Of a stretch of 64,000 bases of DNA, positions 11,701-20,765 are shown piece by piece. The notes beneath the pieces were generated by a model. It did no database searches. It was not told the origin of the DNA and saw only the letters and a list, made by a program, of their open reading frames with translations. Origin of the DNA: Trichoplusia ni (taxonomy: Eukaryota > Arthropoda > Insecta > Lepidoptera > Noctuidae); contig NC_039488.1 of assembly GCF_003590095.1 (NCBI RefSeq), positions 7,130,001 to 7,194,000 on the forward strand. Direction: 5' to 3'. Positions within the stretch are counted from its first letter, which is position 1. Every line of letters starts with the position of its first letter. Made by a program: the position numbers and the translations under genes.

Positions 11701-14700
11701 GGCTAGGCCGATTATGATGATCTCGAGGTTCTAGTATCACCAGTTTGAGCTAAGTAGTTTTCGAGGTGCAGTTTATAAACAGACTTACCGACAGGGTAAA
11801 GGTTGCAGTAGCATCGTCGAATCTGAGAGAGAATCGGGAATCTTTGATGATAAGACCAGCATTACTGGATAAGGGGATGGACTCCACCGTCTTGTAGCGA
11901 TCGTATTTTACCTGAAAAGAGTATTATTAGTTAACAACATATATTTGAAATAGCAAAAAATATTAACGGGAACAGGGCCCAAGCTGCCGGTGGTTAGGGC
12001 TCCAGAGAGAGGAACCTCCTCACGATACGTTCCGTGTCAAGAAGTAGCGCTTTTTAATGAAACTCTTAGTCCAGATGCCTAACGAGAGCCTCCTAAGATG
12101 ATAATTATACGACAGCATGTTTAGCCGATTGTTTGAGGTTACCACGCCAAACCCAGTGTGTGCGACGTGTCGCGGTTTCCATCCCTGCGTAAGACAATCA
12201 TCTGTGTGATCGACAAATGCTTGTCTTGAGTCTGGATGTCTTTGTGCATATGATTTGAATGTTTGTGAAACCCCCCGGCGTTACAAAGAGTGAATACCCT
12301 AGTGCGGGAGTCGTTATAGTTTATTTGATCATAGGTATATAAATACATGTCCTTGATACAACATGCACTGATTAATCGAAACTTCGCTGTCAGTTTATTA
12401 CACGAGACACGGTGTAGGGCTGAACATTAAGAATTAAGGAGAAATATAGTTTTTTAATAAAAAAGTTCTCTCGAAATATATACCTGCGCTTAAGTGAGAC
12501 CGCGCTTACCTGCGCTTAGATGAACTTAACAACAAACTAATAAAACCGTTTAATATGTATAATCCATACTAATATTATAAATGTGAAAGTATTTGTCTGT
12601 CAGAAAAGATATAGGCTACTTTTTAGCTGGAAATAAGGGTTTAAAGGGGGGGGGGGGTAATGAAGGTCAGAGTCTGATTACTGTTTATATAAAATAATGA
12701 AATGTGAGCACTGCTTTTACAGCACAAGTTCTTGGGTATTTTGATTTATACATCTGACAGATATACATATATTGCACATAAAGTACACCCAGGCACAGAA
12801 CGAATAATCGTGCTCATCACATAAACATATGTCCTGGGTGGGAATCGAACCCACGACCTCGGATATATCAGTCAGGACCACTAACCAAAAGATACAAAAA
12901 GCCAATCTATATAATTACATAAAACAATTCTACATCGCCAAATAGACAACCCTGAGACAAAAATTAATGAATCTATAAATTGTCCCATTACATAGGTGTA
13001 GGTATCAAATCATTTCATACAGTCAGTCACAATACAATTGTGTATCAGTAAAGTCACAGACCATGATCTAACACTAAGCTAGTCATTACATTTTGTAATT
13101 AACAGTTAAGCCATTTTAGGTTTAGAAGTTTCTAATTTGACTAGTTGATAGTTTAAACATTGTGATATTGTTCAAGGAGTATTAGTAAGTACATTATAAT
13201 AATAAATCTATACTAATGTATAAAGCTGAAGAGTTTGTTTGTTTGAACATGCTAATCTCAGGAATTACTGGTTCAAATTGAAAAAAAATATATATTCATA
13301 GCTGTTGCTCGCGACTTCGTCCGCGTAGTTAGAAGATATAAGTTAGGAATGTTTGAACGGAAGCCCTCGAAGATGAATAATTTTCCCTGTTTTTTTCCTC
13401 ATTTTCCATTGTATCTTCGCTCCTATTAGTCGCAGCGTGATGGTATATAGCCTGAAACTTTCCTTGGTGAATGGTCTACATATTCAAGACAAAAAAAAAA
13501 CAAATTGAACCAGTAGTTCCTGATATTAGCGTGTTCAAACAAACAAACTCTTCTGCTTTAAATATTAGTAAGCAAGTAAGTATTCTTTTATTTGTTTATT
13601 GGATGCAATTTTATCCTTTACTCAGTTGAACACCAAGCCTTTATACAGTATCTTGTGCTAATAACATTAACATTAATTACTTTTATCAAATGTGAACTTT
13701 AGCCTAAATGTATTGACAGTCAGTAGCATTTGTTGTTGGGAAGATTTCTTAGGAAAAAATAATGAGTTTTATAAAAGTTTCTTTTTATCATTATAGATAG
13801 TTTGATAATAATTAAGGCCTCTGTATAACGGACCTATGTAATCATTTAAAATGCTTGTGTCTTGCCATGAAGATACAAATAATAAAAATATTCCACAATT
13901 TTTACAATATGCCATCTAGTCCCAAACTAGGTGAAGCTTGTTTTACAAGTGCTAGATTCAGATTCTTTATCGTTTTTTGTACCAACAAAAGATTTCATGA
14001 ATGTTGAATTGGTATACATGCAATTGAAGGATTAGTTTCCTTGCAGGATTTATTTTATAATACATACCCATATCACTGGAAAGTCTTGGGCGTAATGGAC
14101 GGAACAGTCCAAGTCCACTTGACTTCCTATATCACGGATCTGTTCTTGTGTTATGTGTGATATAGTCGGAGTTCTTTGTGATGATACTGAAATAAGAATT
14201 GGAATTTGTATTAGAGTGAAGTAGATATTTGTGAATTCGACTTTTTTGTATGGACCTATGTCAAAAACATTAATTAATGTAAAACAATGATAAATATAAC
14301 AGCCCTTTTTAGTTTAAACAATTAATGAATATTTATAAGAGGTCAGATTGTGGCTTTCCGTTGATAAAAGAGTTTCTTGAATGCGCTCATCCAACCCTTA
14401 CCCTTACCATTATGTGGAATCATATAAAAATAGCTTTTTTAACAGAGTAGTAAAGTACAAAAACTTCAAAAATATAGAAGTCTTAGAGATAGAACTTTTA
14501 AAATAGTGAAACCATAAAGTCATTTCTTCCTCAGGAAACTGAAATATTATTACTTTCATCATTTAAGTCATGGTAAACATTAAAAACATTCCGTAATTAA
14601 TAATCAAATCAAAACAATAATTTGATATTGTTTAATTTTTCGTAAAAGGTTACGCACATATCATCAACTAAATTTATAAAAATATAGGACTGTGAGTAAT

Positions 14701-15120
14701 TTTTACGTCATATTTGACCATTGATCCGTTTGAAGTCAGTTTAATTTGCATGTAAGTGTCAATAATATTAACAAAAGGTACTCGGACGTATATTGACGCG
14801 CTAGTTTAAATATTTTTTCGTCATTCTATTGTTTTACTTAAAAGATAAGATATTTAGAACATGTAAGGAAATACATCAATAGCTTATTCTTTAGTTTTGA
14901 TTTACAAAACTAGTTTATAATGATCAACGAAACGAGATGGGTGTGTCAAAACTAGGAAAAAATATCACTCGTAAAATAGGCGTGGACCAAAAAAGTACGC
15001 TAAACTACGCCATTTTAGCATGCCAAAATTGTTCCTTTATATATTATACCAGGAATTTCACTTACCAATCGTTGTAAAGCACAACAGTAGAGTTAAATTT
15101 ATTAAGTTTGTAAACGCCAT
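5762..15120 (-). CDS. Lac: Lachesin: GPI-anchored Ig-domain cell adhesion protein
   Basis: The nine coding exons (minus strand) are 15066-15120, 14068-14186, 11789-11911, 11012-11168, 10270-10369, 9562-9718, 9080-9186, 7926-8065 and 5762-5892. All have GT-AG borders and compatible phases, giving 362 residues, about the length of Drosophila lachesin. Residues 1-18 form a signal peptide (MAFTNLINLTLLLCFTTI). Three Ig domains follow, with paired cysteines C46-C113, C157-C204 and C247-C303 and the usual WYQC, TYYC and IFKC signatures. N140 (NST) is a possible glycan site. The tail has CPPAC, then small residues, then a hydrophobic stretch ending AGRR, as in a GPI-anchor signal. In insects lachesin is a surface adhesion molecule of neurons and a septate-junction component of tracheal and other epithelia. 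The introns are loaded with SINEs, MITEs and Helitrons. Identity rests on remembered family sequence. The stop overlaps a donor-like site (see findings). Confidence 0.92.
6335..6437 (+). repeat. SINE family A, 3' fragment
   Basis: The copy matches the family body from GCAAGCGTTTATGTGATTC to CCGCGGGAG. The tRNA head is missing. It lies in the last lachesin intron. Confidence 0.6.
6440..7009. other. Lachesin intron, nothing recognised
   Basis: AT-rich intronic DNA with no repeat or exon that I can name. Confidence 0.4.
7010..7131. mobile_element. Palindromic MITE, TGATGCAAC termini
   Basis: The ends ATGATGCAAC and GTTGCATCAT are inverse copies. The similarity continues inward, with CATGTGTATT against AATACGCGTG at the other end. 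The centre contains CGCCCGACTAGTTTC, which recurs in inverted form near 37165-37245 next to the same GTTGCATCAT end. About 120 bp, no ORF. Confidence 0.55.
7385..7815 (+). repeat. SINE family A, split by a MITE
   Basis: The 5' part (7385-7540) runs from TAGCCGAGTG through the family body to GCGACACAAG. The 3' part resumes after 7796 with CACAAGGATTCAATTC. When the 256-bp insert and one copy of the target repeat are removed, the usual family junction is regained, so the SINE was here first. Confidence 0.75.
7541..7796. mobile_element. 256-bp MITE with TIR AGTAGGTGTAAA and 6-bp target duplication
   Basis: The first bases AGTAGGTGTAAATTGGG pair with the last bases CCCACTTTACACCTACT, with one mismatch in the outer 16. 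Exact CACAAG copies flank the element at 7535-7540 and 7797-7802. The interior near 7550-7594 is itself a strong hairpin (GGATTTCTGGATC against GATCCAGAAACACC). The open frame across it on the plus strand is a by-product of the hairpin, not a gene. Confidence 0.85.
8330..8487 (-). mobile_element. Helitron-like family 2, 5' end fragment
   Basis: On the minus strand this begins TCCTACTAATATTATAAACG and continues with CGAAAGTTTGTATG and ACTGAATGGATTTAGAC. This is the 5' part of a short Helitron type seen again at 24284, 36843, 37560 and 56395. Confidence 0.55.
8762..9041 (-). mobile_element. Helitron-like family 3 (non-autonomous)
   Basis: On the minus strand it begins TCTAATATATAAAATTCC and ends with a GCAAAAC/GTTTGC-type hairpin followed by GGGTCAGCTAG, then T. 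Related copies lie at 22341, 39849, 49959 and 55103. It sits just downstream of lachesin exon 7, in the intron. No coding capacity. Confidence 0.7.
9935..10110 (-). repeat. SINE family A
   Basis: An inverted copy. On the minus strand it has the tRNA-like head, B box GTTCGATCACC, GATCCACGAATGCTTG and the CTTTGTG body. Confidence 0.7.
10410..10762 (+). mobile_element. Helitron-like family 1 with duplicated 5' end
   Basis: It begins TCTATACTAATATATAAAG and ends with the GC-rich hairpin GACGAAGTCGCGGG followed by CAACAGCTAG. The flanks are A and T, as for Helitron insertion. The first 100 bp occur twice in tandem (10410-10509 and 10510-10609), apparently without a mismatch. About 250 bp of ordinary family sequence completes the copy. 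No transposase is encoded. Confidence 0.8.
10763..10895 (+). mobile_element. Helitron-like family 2, 5' fragment
   Basis: TACTAATATTATACAAGC, then TTTGTATGTATGGATG and AACGGATGTAGACGAAAC, match the 5' part of family 2. It abuts the family 1 copy directly. Confidence 0.5.
11620..11722 (+). repeat. 5S-derived SINE, 3' fragment
   Basis: The block CCTTGTAAAACACTGG, then CCGGTTAGACTGGAAGCC, then CCCCAACATAGTTGGG matches the family end. It lies between lachesin exons 3 and 4. Confidence 0.7.
12120..12318 (+). repeat. SINE family A, diverged
   Basis: It shows TTAGCCGATTG (A-box position), GCGACGTGTCGCGG, GATCGACAAATGCTTG, CTTTGTGCATATGA and a GCGGGAGTCG end. The B box is damaged. Confidence 0.65.
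12646..12657 (+). repeat. G12 homopolymer
   Basis: Twelve uninterrupted G in the intron between lachesin exons 2 and 3. It stands out in an AT-rich setting, and its length may be uncertain in the assembly. Confidence 0.9.
12775..12900 (-). repeat. SINE family B, 5' part
   Basis: The minus strand shows the tRNA-like head with GACTGATATATCCGAGG, the B box GGTTCGATTCCC and CACCCAGGAC, then ATGTTTATGTGATGAGC and the CTGTGCCTGGGTG body. Confidence 0.65.
13207..13565. mobile_element. Head-on pair of Helitron family 1 copies
   Basis: A plus-strand 5' end (13207-13290, TCTATACTAATGTATAAAG) is followed at once by a nearly full minus-strand copy (about 13300-13565, hairpin end near CATAGCTGTTGC). The two 5' parts make an inverted repeat of about 80 bp around a 200-bp spacer. 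The CTAG terminus of the second copy has decayed. Confidence 0.65.
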
Positions 15121-15518
15121 CGTAATCTAACACTGTTTTACAACAACAACCGAAACGCGAGTATTTTTTTGTTCCGTTTGAATGGTTTGTTTGAATGTGA
15201 ATGAATGACTCTATTTGTGTCTATTATGTTGCCATATAAAAAAGTTTTAAGCTCGAATTGAATAAAACAATTTTGTAGTTAAAGATAATAACTTAAAGAT
15301 GATTTAATTATTCATTTTGATTTGATTTTAGGGATCGTTAGTACAACACATTAATTAAAAAATAAACAGTTACTTTATTTATTAAATTATTTCGTAAAAT
15401 TTTGGCTACATTCATAAAACTCATTCAAGTTTAGAATGAACGAACTATTCAATAAAATAATTCAGTGACACGGAATGCTCTGCCAGCAAAGCAGTCTACG
15501 TGTACAGTTTGTGCTATT

Positions 15519-15548
15519 CGACACAAGATGTCGTAATTACTTGTGTCG
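15519..15548. repeat. Perfect 9-bp inverted repeat upstream of lachesin
   Basis: CGACACAAG at 15519-15527 and CTTGTGTCG at 15540-15548 are exact inverse copies 12 bp apart, about 400 bp upstream of the lachesin start codon. It could be a dimeric protein-binding site or chance. No factor is assigned. Confidence 0.6.
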
Positions 15549-16140
15549 TTTGTGTATTAGTTCGGTAGATGGCAGTTTAATATTTTTTCTTGATCGATAA
15601 ATAATTAAGCCAAAAAGTGTATTTAATTAGGTTGTGAAGTCTCTATTTCTAGCTTATATTGCAAAAAAAAAATTACAATCATGGAGGAAAACATATCGTA
15701 AGTTTTTTTAGAACACATAGCTACGCAAGTATATACATAAAAATTGGTCATTCCGGATTTGCACTTATCTTAATTGTCACTGCTTATATATAAAAAAAAA
15801 CGACCAGCACCAAGAAAAGTATACACTTACTAAAATAATCTCTACTTTATTTTAAAATACTTATTAATTCAATTGATTTTTTATTTGTAAAGTATTTTGT
15901 CGGTTTCCAATAAAATTCTACGAAAACCAAGTGAGATCTATAGTATCTGATTGCGCATATTTGTTAAAAACATAGCAATTAAGTAATGATAAACTTTATC
16001 TGACATATTAGAGTATCTATGAACTTTGACAAATGTGAGACATTGCTGCGATTGTGACTGTAAACTTACATTGAATTATGAGTTAAAACAATTAGTAATT
16101 TAAATAGAATATTTTCTTTTATCTTTAGTTATAGTTTGAG

Positions 16141-16255
16141 AGCTATAAATGCACAAGTTGGTTGACCACAGGTTAAGCTACACTTGTTATAACGAGTTCC
16201 TCTATGTTTCGGAAGGCACGTTGAATTGTGGGTCCCGGCTGCTATTAACATAATT
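16141..16255 (+). repeat. 5S-derived SINE, head fragment
   Basis: TTGACCACAGGTTAAGCTAC, then AACGAGTTCCTC, then TTTCGGAAGGCACG and GTGGGTCCCGGC match the 5' half of the family. The 3' half is absent. Confidence 0.6.
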
Positions 16256-16264
16256 CGTTAATCT

Positions 16265-16395
16265 CACAAATGATCCTCGGTTCGATATCCTACGCGGAGA
16301 TCGATCCCGGGGCAGCGAGGCAGGCGATCGTTGCGCTCAATGGGTTTGGCGTGGTGACCTTTTCCACTCAGTTATCTGTGTATTCCTGTCAATGA
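16265..16395 (-). repeat. SINE family A, head fragment
   Basis: On the minus strand, remnants of the head (AGTGGAAAAGGTCACCACG, CCCATTGAGCGCAACG) and a B-box-like GGATCGATCTCC are seen. Confidence 0.45.
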
Positions 16396-16689
16396 TGTAT
16401 TATTAACCTGACCACATTTTGGGTCCAAGAAAAGCAATACCTAACATAACGAAGTTATTTTTAATTTGTTCCAATCTGTATGTGTCTTTTTGTCTAAAAT
16501 AAGAGTTGCAAATGGATCACGAACTTATTTTTTTTTTTAATTTTTGTGTTTGTGTAAAAAGACACACCAAGATTTAGATTATCTTTTATCAGATTGTTCA
16601 CCTTTTCTAAGTACCTAAACAAATATAGTATTGATCTCGTATTGAATAAAAAACCATAGGATTTCGATTGGCTGTCAGACTAACTGACT

Positions 16690-17045
16690 GTCATTATCAT
16701 CCTAGCCTATTCCTGACTATGTTTGGGTCGTCTTCTAACCTAATGGGATTCAGCTAAGTACTAGTGTTTTACAAAGAGCGACTGCCTATTTGACCTCCTC
16801 AACCCAGTTACCTGGGCAACACGATACCCCTTAGTTAGACTGGTTGTCAGACTTTCAAGCTTCTGTCTACCTGTAACGACTGTCAAAGATGTATGAATAA
16901 CAGACGGGACCCACAATTTAACGTGCCTTCCGTAACACGGAAGAACTTCTTAATTCTAATGACAAAGATGTTCACCTATCGAGGGACCAACCGGATCAAG
17001 CGTAGCTTAAACTCTGATCGATTCACTTATGCAGTTATAGTTTAG
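16690..17045 (-). repeat. 5S-derived SINE, near full length
   Basis: On the minus strand the head reads GATCAGAGTTTAAGCTACGC, then GGTTGGTCCCTCGATAGG, which lines up with the middle of 5S rRNA (GATCACCGAAATTAAGCAGC, then CGCGGTTAGTACTTAGATGG). The family body follows and the copy ends in ATGATAATGAC. About 355 bp. Confidence 0.75.
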
Positions 17046-17080
17046 CCTCGAGCTCCTCACTCTCTTTACCGACATCATTA

Positions 17081-17320
17081 ATAAATAAATAAATATTAAA
17101 TGCGGACAACATGACATACATTGTTCTGAACCCAAAGTAAGTTGCTAAAGCACTTGCGTTATGGAATTCAGATACAACGAAGGTACCACAAACACCCAGA
17201 CCAGAGGCAATGTAGAAATGTGTTTTTTTTACATTGACCCGACCGGGGATCGAACCCGGGACCTCAGAGCTAGCGACACCTTGAAACCGGTGCGTACGCC
17301 ACTCGACCACGGAGGTCGTC
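17081..17320 (-). repeat. tRNA-derived SINE, family D
   Basis: The minus strand starts GACCTCCGTGGTCGAGTGG (A box), has B box GGTTCGATCCCC about 50 bp later, then a body and an A/T tail (TTTATTTATTTATTA). A second copy with the same structure lies at 37664-37910. The head resembles a Ser/Leu-type tRNA but cannot form a full acceptor stem. Confidence 0.8.
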
Positions 17321-17728
17321 GTATCATACATTTAATCAATTCTATTTTCCTTAGAGTTTCACTCGTCTATTTGAAGATCTATTTATTAAAAATCATGGTT
17401 ATCCTACAGCAATAATGGTTACACGTCGATATTATCTTAGTTACATAATGTGACATGTTACCTATGACAATGTGTCTTGTTTACAAGTTGTCATTATAGA
17501 ATCGGTGTCGACTTCAAGACGACGTAAGTTTTGTTTATTTACTCACTTAAAAAGGCTGAAAAGGGATCAAAGTTTACTCAAAGATAAGGGGTCGAAAATA
17601 AATAAAATATTTATGTATTTTAATTTTGTAAATATGTATATAAATAGTATAAAACTTAACTTACAATTAGAGTTCGTAAAACTCAATTATTTACAGTTTT
17701 ATGTTTTGTCTTTATTACAAACTTTTGA

Positions 17729-17940
17729 CGGGCCTGTTGGTCTAGTGGTTCGATTCCCGCCCAGGACAAATCTTGTGTGATGAGCAAGATCATTTGTTCT
17801 GGTGTCTGGGTGTAATTTATCTTTAATATGTATGTATTTAGAAATATATAAGTAAGTTTATCAGTTGTCTGGTTACACACAAGCTCTGGTTAGCTTGGGA
17901 TCAGATAACCGTGTGTGAGCTGTCCCAGGATATATTACTA
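17729..17940 (+). repeat. SINE family B with A and B boxes fused
   Basis: GGCCTGTTGGTCTAGTGG is followed directly by TTCGATTCCCGCCCAGGAC. The roughly 28 bp that separate the two Pol III boxes in other copies are gone, while the rest of the body to 17940 is kept. Confidence 0.75.
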
Positions 17941-18209
17941 TATTATATTAAACTAGCTATAACTGTGACTTCGTCCGAGTCTAATTTAACACCATAAATA
18001 AAGTAAGCTAATCCTTATTTCAATACCTGCCAATAAAACACCCGCCAAAATCAGTCTAGCCTCTTCAGAAATAAGTAAAGAGAAGAGAAAGAGTGAGCAA
18101 CCAAAAAATAATTTTGGTTTTGGTTAAAGCAAGATCTGTGATCAAGAATGTTTTTACTGCACAGTTCAATAAAGGGTGACCACGTAACTGGACAACGACA
18201 GACTAAAAT

Positions 18210-18372
18210 TTTTAGGGTGTCTAACCCAGCAGCGGGATTGACCGAAAGGGTTACCGTGGCCCCGGTACATGAAGGGCAAAGGAACGAACATGGGTGGGTT
18301 TTAGTCAGTAGTAGTCTGACACTCCTTTCCGCTCAATTCATACCGGGAGGAGTCATTTAAAGGGAGAAAACG
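18210..18372 (+). repeat. Dispersed repeat E
   Basis: GGTTACCGTGGCCCCGGTAC, then GAAGGGCAAAGG, then GGTGGGTTTTAGTCAGTAG and GTCTGACACTCC recur at 34640-34885 and 56030-56230. It is GC-richer than its surroundings. Type unknown. Confidence 0.7.
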
Positions 18373-18654
18373 GAATTCTATCACTTACTCACAAGTCTCT
18401 CTGTCTTTCTATTAAGCCGTGGGTCACCATTCCGTATCTCTTGAACCGTTTTACAAGAAAAATAAATTTATCACAAACGATTTATTATATTTCTGTTGCC
18501 GCTATCCACCACAGTCTTTGTCCTCCCACTGCTGGGCATAGTCCTCCCCTTTCTCGCGCTAATTTCTACGGTCCTAGGCTAGCCTCATCCAGACTCGACC
18601 CGAAACCTTTACTACCTATGTCATATAACATAAAACTCTGTACTGAAATTGTTT

Positions 18655-18905
18655 GCCTGTTGGTCTAGTGGTTAGTGACCCTGACTGCTATACCGGAGGT
18701 CGTGGGTTCGATTCCCACCCAGGACAAATGTGTGTGTGATGAGCACGATCATTTGTTCTGTGTCTGGGTGTAATTTATCTATATTATGTATGTATTTAGA
18801 AATATATACTTGTATGTTTATCAGTTGTCTAGTACTCATAATACAAGCTCTGCTTAGTTTGAGACTAGATGGCGTTGTGTGAAAGTTGTGGAATATTTAT
18901 TTATT
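18655..18905 (+). repeat. SINE family B, full length
   Basis: It has A box GGTCTAGTGGTTAGTG, B box GGTTCGATTCCC, the body TGTGATGAGCACGATCATTTG, and a long 3' part ending in GAGACTAGATGGCGTTGTG, then ATTTATTTATTTATT. It is the reference copy for this family in the window. Confidence 0.85.
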
Positions 18906-20534
18906 TATTTAAATTGAGCGAACACTGGGACAGTCATAAAATTGGCTTTTTTCACCGGGTTTCTTTACCCTTTAAAAATGAAACGTGACAGCGCAATACA
19001 AAGCGTAGTGCTCTCTCTTTTAAACACCTGTAATAAAACACACTTGATAACTGTAAGGCGGTAGCGCCCTATAATAATATTGCACACTTAAATGCTATAA
19101 AATGATGTGATAAGTTAATGTATTATGATTTTTTAAATTTGTTGTTAGATACTTTTATTTACTCTTGTTAAGTAAAACACATTATTTTCATTCGGTGCAC
19201 CGCAGACAACTAAACTAAACTATCCAAAGGTTGTCTGTAAAAGACCGCCCATTGTGGTACAATGTAACTATTCATTTGTGTAAAATCCTGTACTCATGTG
19301 GTGCGCAACAAAGAATATTCTATATTCTATCTATCTAGTCATTCTAGTCTATCTACCTAGGACGTGAAGCGGCGAGGTTGTGATTTATAACTGGCCTCTC
19401 AAGGTCATACGATTTCCACTCTTAAAAATGCCTTTATTTTTCTATTACATGTGAAAATTTCTATAAAAACGCAGGTGACTCGAGTTTTTCGAAATTTAAC
19501 TAAAAAACATAAATAAATGTTTTTATATTATCGACATATCGATGAATATTCTATACTGCATTTGTTGGTATCTACTTAAAAGGGTGAACTATACCACTAT
19601 AAATACACTGTCGCAAAATAAAAAGCCAACAAATAAAAAAATTGACAAAAAAGACACATCTAGATATACATACTCTACTATCGAAAACACCGAAAACAAA
19701 TTGAATATAAAAATGAATCGGTTATAGAACATCTAATCAATATTCAGCTGTCAAAAATAAATGCCTAATTAACAATAATATATACCTATATCAAATCCCG
19801 CATCTTATCTTGTCAATAACACAAAAAAAAACTGCACTATCATAAAAATTAAGATAAAAACTATAGGCATTATAAAATAATAACGGAATATTTTATTTAA
19901 TAGCTATCTGCTAAATACCAATGTTTATAACTGTTGAATACACGTGATAAAGTGTGTTTATTAAGAAGATAAATTGTTGATTACACTATCTATGTATATT
20001 ATGTTTATAATAATATTTGTTGTGTAGGTACTTTGTTATTGTAACAGAAAAATCAATAGGGTATTTGACTGAATCTAAATATATTAATCTCAATTTTCAT
20101 ATCAAATTTTAATAGTCCGTTGTCCTCTAACTTTTCAAAAAGTTTCAGTAGTGACTAGTTGCGCGTTTCCAAAATGTTATTCCTATCGAGAAGAACCGGC
20201 AAGATACACTTTTAACACTAAATTATGATAATAATGTTACATGACACTCAATATTGCAAAATAGGATAAAAAAATGGAAATGATTGGTGATTTCTAGCAA
20301 TGTTTACGAGCTCGAAAGAGGATCTCGTAGTATTTTGGGTTTAAAGTAACTTATAAATATACAAAACTGGTTCTGAACAGTTTTGTGTAGTTCGTGCATT
20401 TCGCGGACTTTATTTATCTATCAATTTTTTATGACAACCATCAAAACGAAACATAGAGCAATTACATTTTATTTGAGCCATTCATTTTTGTGTAATCGTG
20501 TTTATCTTTGTTCAACAAAACGACTTGTTCAAAA

Positions 20535-20675
20535 TGTCTCGGGGGGTTTCACAAACATTATTCACATGCACAAAAACACCCAAAAACTGGACAAGCATTC
20601 GGGGATCACACAAAAGCTTGTCCTAGTGTTTGGCTTGGTGACCTCAAACACTCGGCTATCTGTGCAGTCTTATTA
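20535..20675 (-). repeat. SINE family A
   Basis: An inverted copy ending about 90 bp before the dehydrogenase start. The A-box region (GATAGCCGAGTG) and GATCCCCGAATGCTTG are kept. The B box is deleted. Confidence 0.65.
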
Positions 20676-20765
20676 TCATGAGACATCTTGTGACGTAACC
20701 TTATAATATATGTAATTAAATATGTAAGTATACTAATTTTTACTATGTTGTCTCAGATATTCAAT

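Larger units (their letters stand above)
15121..20756. other. Intergenic interval between divergent genes
   Basis: This separates lachesin (leftward) from the dehydrogenase (rightward) and must hold both promoters. TATATGG on the minus strand about 110 bp upstream of the lachesin ATG is a weak TATA candidate. Apart from the listed SINEs, no coding exon was found. A CAG splice acceptor at 20754-20756 implies that the dehydrogenase has an upstream non-coding exon that I could not place. Confidence 0.5.

Noticed and set aside
17035..17415. Frames of 84-98 codons on both strands
   Set aside because: They read through SINE family D. The same frames recur at 37703-37921 in the second copy.
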